In this document: one piece after another, positions 58,355 through 64,000 of the stretch | Layout of the letters: every line of letters begins with the position of its first letter | Position numbering within the stretch: position 1 is the stretch's first letter | Assembly (NCBI GenBank): GCA_020086605.1 | Contig: JACBWW010000018.1 | Coordinates: 15,328,025-15,392,024 of the forward strand | Source: Lanius collurio | Taxonomy: Eukaryota > Chordata > Aves > Passeriformes > Laniidae | DNA length: 64,000 nt | Reading direction: 5' to 3' | Program-made: the position numbers and the translations under genes | The notes under the pieces: model-generated | What the model was told of the DNA's origin: nothing | What the model saw: the letters and a program-made list of their open reading frames with translations, nothing else | Databases searched by the model: none

Positions 58355-58444
58355 ACTCTGCAGTTTGATTTGGCATTTAAACCTAACCTACAGCTTAATT
58401 TTAACATAAACTCTGCAGTTTGATCTGGCATTTAAACCTAACCT
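58355..58444 (+). repeat. TFRC: 35-base direct repeat in TFRC 3'UTR
   Basis: Units at 58355-58389 and 58410-58444 both run ACTCTGCAGTTTGAT...TTTAAACCTAACCT and differ at one base. They are 20 bases apart. Confidence 0.92.
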
Positions 58445-58910
58445 GAGTGAGTGACCTTAGTCCCAGCAGTAGACCTTGAGGGAAAGAATATTGTTCAGCT
58501 GGAGCTCCACAAGAAGTGGGCAGGGACCGGCCCCCAGCCTAGTTATGAGCTCAGTGCTCACCAGCTTGGAGGGCTGGATTTTCATCGGTCTCTAGAAACC
58601 TGATGCCCAGGCTTGTGCAACTTGTTGCTCTTCCTTAACTTCTCTTAACTCTCTAACTTCCTACAGCCCATCTGTGTTAGTGTTTCCTAGTGACATTTCT
58701 TTGGATGGCATCTAAGAGCTGCTGTCTAGGAGTCCTCACTGTGGTGTTTGCATGCATCTTGATGTCAGACTTAATCTTGTGCGTTATAGCCAGCAGAGAG
58801 AGACAAAAGAGAAAGGTTGTCTCCTGGCTAGGTAGCACGGCCGTGACTACTGGGATGTTGGGATGCCTTGCTCAATGCTGGCATCTGACTGCTGTGGGGT
58901 GTTAAACTGT

Positions 58911-59045
58911 TTCTGGATTACCTGCTGTTTGCTTGAATAAAGTATTTTTGAAGCTTGAACACTCAGCTTCTCTTGTGGGGTTCTGGATTATCTGCTGTCT
59001 GTTTTAATAAAGATTTCAAAGCTTGAACATTCACCTTCTCTTGTG
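58911..59045 (+). repeat. TFRC: duplicated TFRC terminal poly(A) module
   Basis: Two tandem units of about 65-68 bases, at 58911-58977 and 58981-59045, share TTCTGGATTA, CTGCTGT, AATAAAG, AAGCTTGAACA and CTTCTCTTGTG in the same order. Each has its own AATAAA (58936-58941 and 59006-59011) and TTGTG downstream element. Confidence 0.9.
58936..59011 (+). terminator. TFRC: paired distal poly(A) signals of TFRC
   Basis: AATAAA at 58936-58941 and again at 59006-59011, each followed by a GT-rich stretch about 35 bases later. Either would end the full-length mRNA. Confidence 0.75.
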
Positions 59046-59820
59046 ACTTCCTGCACCACCATGATGCTGTTGGGGCATTGTGGCCATGGGTGAGCTTGAG
59101 CAGCTGGAGGGGGGCTGTTATTCTGCTCCATCAGGGCTGGTATGTGGCAGCTCCACTGCCACCTTGTTGGTGTGCAGTAGCAAATACAAACTTCACAGTG
59201 CTGTTCAGCTGAGTCCTGCCTCATCACAGACAGCTGGGATGAGAACTCTGGTAATGAGGTGGAGGAGCACAATTGTATGCAAGCCCCCAGACCTCCTCCT
59301 GCTTCTCTGTCACACTGTTGACTCTGAAAAAGCCTGCGGTATACAGGTGAAGGATGGGAGAAAGGAGGAAAATGTCAGGTTTCCCCCCGGGCCACAGCTG
59401 TGGAGGGTCTCTGCAGTTGAGAAGGGGGCTGGATGGGCCTGTGGCTGGTTGTGTCCCAGGAAGCCAGCACTTTCTCCTGCCTTGTCCCTGCTCTTCATGA
59501 TCATGGAGGTCCCATGGGCCAAGGTATAAATGCACATGTAGATACTGCTTAGAGCCCCGGGAGCTCTGGGAGGGCAGGAGCTGCCTCCTCAGCCCCCGAG
59601 GCCTGCCTCAGTGCTATCCCCTGGGTTTGGGGGGTCTGCATTTACATATGTTCAGTTTCTCTCTGCTGTTCTCCCTCCTCCCTCCTGCTGGTCTCACCTT
59701 CCACTTTACAAACACCACATCTCGAGAAGTCGCACTATGTGGGTGAGTGGCAGTTTCTCCAGGAGCCCAGCTCACGCTGTATGGGCTGTCCCGGCATAGC
59801 TCTGGTCCCTCCTCTTCCCC
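59046..59820. other. intergenic spacer downstream of TFRC
   Basis: No supported gene. A 149-codon open frame at 59080-59529 (+) shows no recognisable domain. A TATA-like GGTATAAATGC lies near 59523. Confidence 0.5.
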
Positions 59821-60209
59821 CGGGGATGATTTACTTGTTGGAAACACGTCGTTTCCCGCAGCTCCTGCCCGCGCCTGGCAGGGCTCTCTCCCTGCGGTAA
59901 CTGAGCAAAGCGTCCCGAGAGGCCGGGCCGGGGCTGCGGGAGCCCTGCTGCGGCCGGGCAGCGCCAACCCCGCCCGGGCAGAGGGAACGGGGAACAGCCC
60001 CTTCCAACTCACCTGGGAGCAAGCATTTGGGCAGCGCAGTGCTGCCCGCGTCCCCGGTGCAGCGGATCGGTCCCGGGGCCTGGCGCTGCTCCGCGGTGAG
60101 TCTGTCCGTGCGTCCATCCCTGTGTTCATCCATCCATCCACTTGTCCGTCAGTCCGTCCTCACACCCCCGTTACGTAAAGCGGCGGGGCGGCGCCTTTAA
60201 GAGCGGGGC
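59820..60209 (+). promoter_or_regulatory. CpG island 5' of the N gap, candidate first exon of the next gene
   Basis: CpG-rich DNA with a donor CCGCG|GTGAGT after 60095, followed by a short TCCA repeat. Gene order in human and chicken places TNK2 next to TFRC in this direction, so this is probably its 5'UTR region. No TNK2 coding sequence is visible. Confidence 0.45.
60127..60141. repeat. short TCCA tetranucleotide repeat
   Basis: Three to four CATC/TCCA units follow the donor at 60095. Confidence 0.6.
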
Positions 60210-60504
60210 NNNNNNNNNNNNNNNNNNNNNNNNNNNNNNNNNNNNNNNNNNNNNNNNNNNNNNNNNNNNNNNNNNNNNNNNNNNNNNNNNNNNNNNNNNN
60301 NNNNNNNNNNNNNNNNNNNNNNNNNNNNNNNNNNNNNNNNNNNNNNNNNNNNNNNNNNNNNNNNNNNNNNNNNNNNNNNNNNNNNNNNNNNNNNNNNNNN
60401 NNNNNNNNNNNNNNNNNNNNNNNNNNNNNNNNNNNNNNNNNNNNNNNNNNNNNNNNNNNNNNNNNNNNNNNNNNNNNNNNNNNNNNNNNNNNNNNNNNNN
60501 NNNN
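60210..60504. other. assembly gap (295 N)
   Basis: Unresolved bases lie inside a CpG island, a typical drop-out of very GC-rich avian DNA. Confidence 1.
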
Positions 60505-61000
60505 GTTAAGCCAACCCGACACGGCCCCAAGGTCCGGCAGGAGCAGGGCCTGGCCCGGCGGGCGCAGCAGGAGCGCGGCGGGGGGCGGCGGGACGCGGCG
60601 AGTCCCCCGGCCCGCGCCCGCTGGTGGGTGCGGCGGGGCCGGCAGGAGGAGGGAGAGGCCCGGGGCGGAGTGCAGGAGGAGGGCGAGCTCTACCCGGGAG
60701 AGCAGGAGTACCCCGGCGGCAACCCCGGCACGCGGACCCCGGCGCACCGCCCGAGCCGCAGGAGGTCTGCCCGGGTGTGAGGCCGCACCCGGTGCCCGCT
60801 GCCCCCGGGGGTGATCCCAGCCGCGTCCTGGACGTCCCCGGCGTCGATCGTCGCACCCCGCCCCGGCAGGTGTGTGGGCTCGTACCGCCTGGCATGCCGG
60901 CTGTGTGGAGTGCCGCCGTGCCCGTCCTCGCCCTCCGGTGACGCTGCAGACCCTGCGCAGGATGCGGTGGCAGTGGCGGTGAGCGCAGAGGTAAGGAACG
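60505..61000 (+). promoter_or_regulatory. CpG island 3' of the N gap, second candidate 5' exon
   Basis: Extremely GC- and CpG-rich sequence with a donor GCAGAG|GTAAGG after 60990 on the + strand. It is probably one island with the sequence before the gap. Open frames in both strands here are Arg/Gly/Pro-rich by composition and not supported as proteins. Confidence 0.45.
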
Positions 61001-64000
61001 AGGCGCGACCCCATGTTTGGGGGTCCTACGAGGGGCAGGGGGGTTCAGGGCTTGGCACAGTGGTGCTGCCCGGTTGACATCTGAGTGTGCCGGTGTGTTG
61101 GCACCGTGCCCCGCAGTACTGCGAGCTGCGGTGCTGCCCCTTGTGCCCAGGCACTGCGGGACTGCTCAGTCCTGGCCGGCAGCGTGCCCGACCTCCTGCT
61201 CCAGCTGCCAGGCCAGAGCAGGCAGCAGGGTTTGGTGTGAGTGGGTGCCTGGTGCCCTTGAACTCTCCTAAACCACAGCGGAAGCTGGGGGAAGTTTTCT
61301 TTTTTTTTTTTTTTTCCTGGAGAAAAGGCAGCTTTGCTCTTCCTCTTCCCTGGGCTCGTGGGAGCTGTGGCACTGAACAGAGGATCCTTGTCCTCCGGGG
61401 CCAGCCCCGCGCCTCGGAGTGTTGTGCTCTGCCGAAACCCCGAGCAGCAGTGAGGTGTGGGGAGCCTCTGACCACCGGCCCAGCAGGCAGCACCGTGGCT
61501 GTGTCCGGCCGTGTTGTGGCAGGTTTTTCTCCTAACAGTCCAGGACCGTTGAGTACTTTTGCTCTTTGTTGCCTTTGCTTTATTTAATAAAAGTTTTTAG
61601 TTAAACCTGGTAAGATGATGCTGACAGTCCAGACAAGGATCCCACCTCTCCAGGCGAATCCTACTCAGCTTCCCCCAGCATGATCTGACCCCTTGCACAC
61701 TGTGAAGCCGAGCTGGGGGAGGGGGTTTGGAGGTGGCCAGAGGAACCCAGGCAGGGACAGTGTCTCTGGCGGCAGTGTTTGGGCTGGGCTGTCTGGGCAG
61801 GACAGGCTGGGGCAGAGCCTGGCATTGGCACTTCCCCACACCCTCACCTCCCTGAGGCCACTTGGTGCAGCGGGCACACCAGGGTGTCCCGGTGCTGCTG
61901 AGCTCCGGCACTGGCTCAACACCCTGCAAAGGGTGTCCTTCTTGCTGGGTGCTGTGGGCTCTGGAGGTTGTGCATTCCCCCCTCTTACTCAGCCGTTCAT
62001 TACACTAGCTCAGGGCAAAGCTTTGAACAAAGTTTTTGGGTACTGGGCTTTGCAAAAGTCTCCTAAAAACAGGACCTGCCTCGTGGGGTGTCTTTGAGCA
62101 GATCTGCACTACCATGCAGCTCTGTAGGGAGAGGGTACAGGATGGACCCTGTCTGCTGCACACCCATCCTTGGCTGCGGCCCTGCTCCTGCTGCCAGCCC
62201 CGAGCCCACTGCTCCCCACAGGGAGTGGGGGGTACAAGCAGCTTCCGCATCCCCCGCCAGGCCGCGCCGAGGCCTGGGGGTGCAGGGTGGGGGCTGTGCA
62301 GGCTGTGCAACCTGTTACCAACCCCTGGAGCTACCAGAGCCTCCTTAGCCAGGTATTTGTTAGTGCAGGGTGGGGTGTGGTGGGTATGGCTGGGGGGGCT
62401 GGCGATGCCTGCCTCCTCCTCGGGCCGCTGCCAGCCTGCTGTCCCACTGCTGTGACTCAGCCTCCCCGGGGCAAGGGGGGCCCGCGTTGGCAGAGGAGCA
62501 GCCCCCACGGGACCCTAAACTACTGTGAGCTAGTATCCGAGGCCTGTCCCAGCCAACTGCATGCCTGGCTTCACAGTGTGCCTCAGTTTCCCCTTGAGAG
62601 GTCCCATCCTGCCCCTGGAGCCACTTGGGTTTTGACTTCAGTTGTGTCCATGAGGGATGGCAGCTGCCTGGGGCAAAGCATCCGTGGTGGGCATTACCCA
62701 TTGTATGGGTTTTGGGGGACAGGAGGAGGCTCTGCTTCATGCACAGCCCCTGCCAGGACAGGAAGACTTAGGAGGAAATCTTGTTCATCCCTTTGTTGAG
62801 CAGCCCTGGGGGAGGACCACTGCTTGTGCTGCAGCCTGGCTAATTAGGGTGCTGTCAGTTAGTGCTAATGACCAGCAAGTACTGAATGGTCTGGCCAGGA
62901 TGCTGCACTGCTCGGTGCTGGGGAACTGCAGAGATTGAGCCCTCATCCTCCCTTCCAGCTCCAGGGGTCCCAATTTGCCTGCTCCCAGCTGAAAGGAGAG
63001 ATGCTGCTGTGTGGATGTGGCTTTGTGCCAGGCTGGCCTGAGACCTGACAAACGTGTTTTGTTCCAGCTGCCCGGCCCAAGGACACCTCCCGTACTGGGG
63101 TGGAGATGGGGGTACTGCTGGCAGCACCCCCAGGGTGGAGGGGCTGCTTGGGCAGGGTCAGGGTGCATCCTGGTGTCCCCCTTCCATGGCAGGACTGGGG
63201 GCAAAGCTCACTTGGGGAGCAGGTTTGCAAAGGCTCTTCCAAGTGCCTGGGCAGAGCAGGTCATGACTCTGGGTGCAGGGAGACTTCCCATACCTGAACC
63301 CCCAGGAAGTCTGGAGCATCTGGGGTGGACAGACGGGGGTGCCAGGCAGGGAGACCTATTCTGACCTCTCCCACTTCGCCCCAGGGGGACCCTGTGACCA
63401 GTGTCACCTGAACCCTGACATTTACCCCCCTCGCACACTGCCCGGTTTGCTGTGACTCTGGGGCTGGCACTGCTAGGGGTCCCCCACAGCACTATCCCTG
63501 TGGCTCAGGTGAGATCAGTGTGAGGGGCTGGCAGGCACAAACCAGCCTTGCACCAGGGCAGGGTGGCAGCGACACCAGGGCTCAGTGATGCCAAGCTAGC
63601 TGCCCTCTCCACCTCCCCAGCAATGAGGGTGCCAGGGACTGTTGTTTTGCATGTTTGTCCCCCAAAACACTGCACTGCGACCCTGCCTTGGTGGGAGAGC
63701 TTGGTGCTGAGGTGAGGATCAGCTATGGGGTCAGCAGTTACCGCCCATGCCAGCGAGCTGGGAGGTGCAAGGCAAGCTAAGCCCGCCCCAGCTCGACCTG
63801 CGGAGCGGATTTAGCAGAGGAAAGAGGCTTAGAGAGGGGATTGGGGTTGTGCTGTGTTCCCCCCCCCCCACATGCCTGTGTCTTTCATTCCCAGACAGCC
63901 ACTGCTGCAGGCAGAGGCTCAGAGCAGGGGATGCCCGGTGCTGGGGGGCAGGATAAGGCCATGGGGCCAGGCTCTGGGAACCCAGAGATGGCAGCGCAGA
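61001..64000. other. GC-rich region after the CpG islands, probable intron of the next gene
   Basis: No coding exon recognised. A symmetrical TTTATTTAATAAA near 61580-61591 gives a poly(A)-type hexamer on either strand. A run of 10 C lies near 63861-63870. If the next gene is TNK2, its first coding exon lies beyond the window or was missed. Confidence 0.4.

Larger units (their letters stand above)
56054..59045 (+). other. TFRC: TFRC 3'UTR
   Basis: The roughly 2.9-kb 3'UTR runs from TAG to duplicated AATAAA signals at 58936 and 59006, with an internal AATAAA at 57156. It contains five IREs in the conserved order A-B, gap, C-D-E, plus an AU-rich element before IRE-A. IRP1 and IRP2 bind these hairpins when iron is low and protect the mRNA from endonucleolytic decay. 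Three local duplications (184-base block, 35-base tandem, terminal poly(A) module) are described separately. Confidence 0.9.

Noticed and set aside
60505..61000. long Arg/Gly/Pro/Ala-rich open frames on both strands beside the gap
   Set aside because: They run into N bases and reflect CpG composition. Neither shows a domain.

Overview
The window is nuclear DNA from a bird. It carries multi-exon vertebrate genes with GT-AG introns, CpG-island promoters and CR1 LINE tails. A solo LTR resembles passerine families, so a songbird is likely but not proven. A 295-base run of N marks a draft assembly. Every protein exon chain below was joined by hand from splice signals and reading phase, and each chain closes in frame.

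Layout. 1-3.4 kb: the last three coding exons and 3' end of DYNLT2B (TCTEX1D2), + strand. 3.4-5.06 kb: a gene-poor spacer with an unexplained exon-like ORF on the - strand and a CR1 tail. 5.05-25.3 kb: PCYT1A, + strand, with a CpG-island promoter, a non-coding first exon and eight coding exons (367 aa). 26.3-28.9 kb: SLC51A (OST-alpha), - strand, nine exons (339 aa), tail-to-tail with PCYT1A. 28.9-42.7 kb: a long interval with no recognised gene. It holds a solo-LTR-like element, CR1 fragments and two GC-rich promoter-like patches. ZDHHC19, which lies here in human, was not found. 42.7-59.0 kb: TFRC, + strand, one non-coding and 18 coding exons (777 aa). Its 3'UTR carries all five canonical iron-responsive elements (IREs) and several internal duplications. 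59.8-64 kb: two CpG islands around the N gap, probably the 5' end of the next gene (TNK2 by synteny); no coding exon was recognised.

Gene order and orientation are those of human 3q29 read in reverse. The genes have no shared pathway. DYNLT2B is a ciliary dynein-2 light chain, PCYT1A makes CDP-choline for phosphatidylcholine, SLC51A exports bile acids and steroids across the basolateral membrane, and TFRC imports transferrin iron.

The most notable signal is in the TFRC 3'UTR. A 184-base block just after the stop codon is repeated without gaps 1,360 bases downstream, between IRE-B and IRE-C. There are also a 35-base tandem duplication and a duplicated terminal poly(A) module. These sit around one of the best-studied post-transcriptional control regions in vertebrates.
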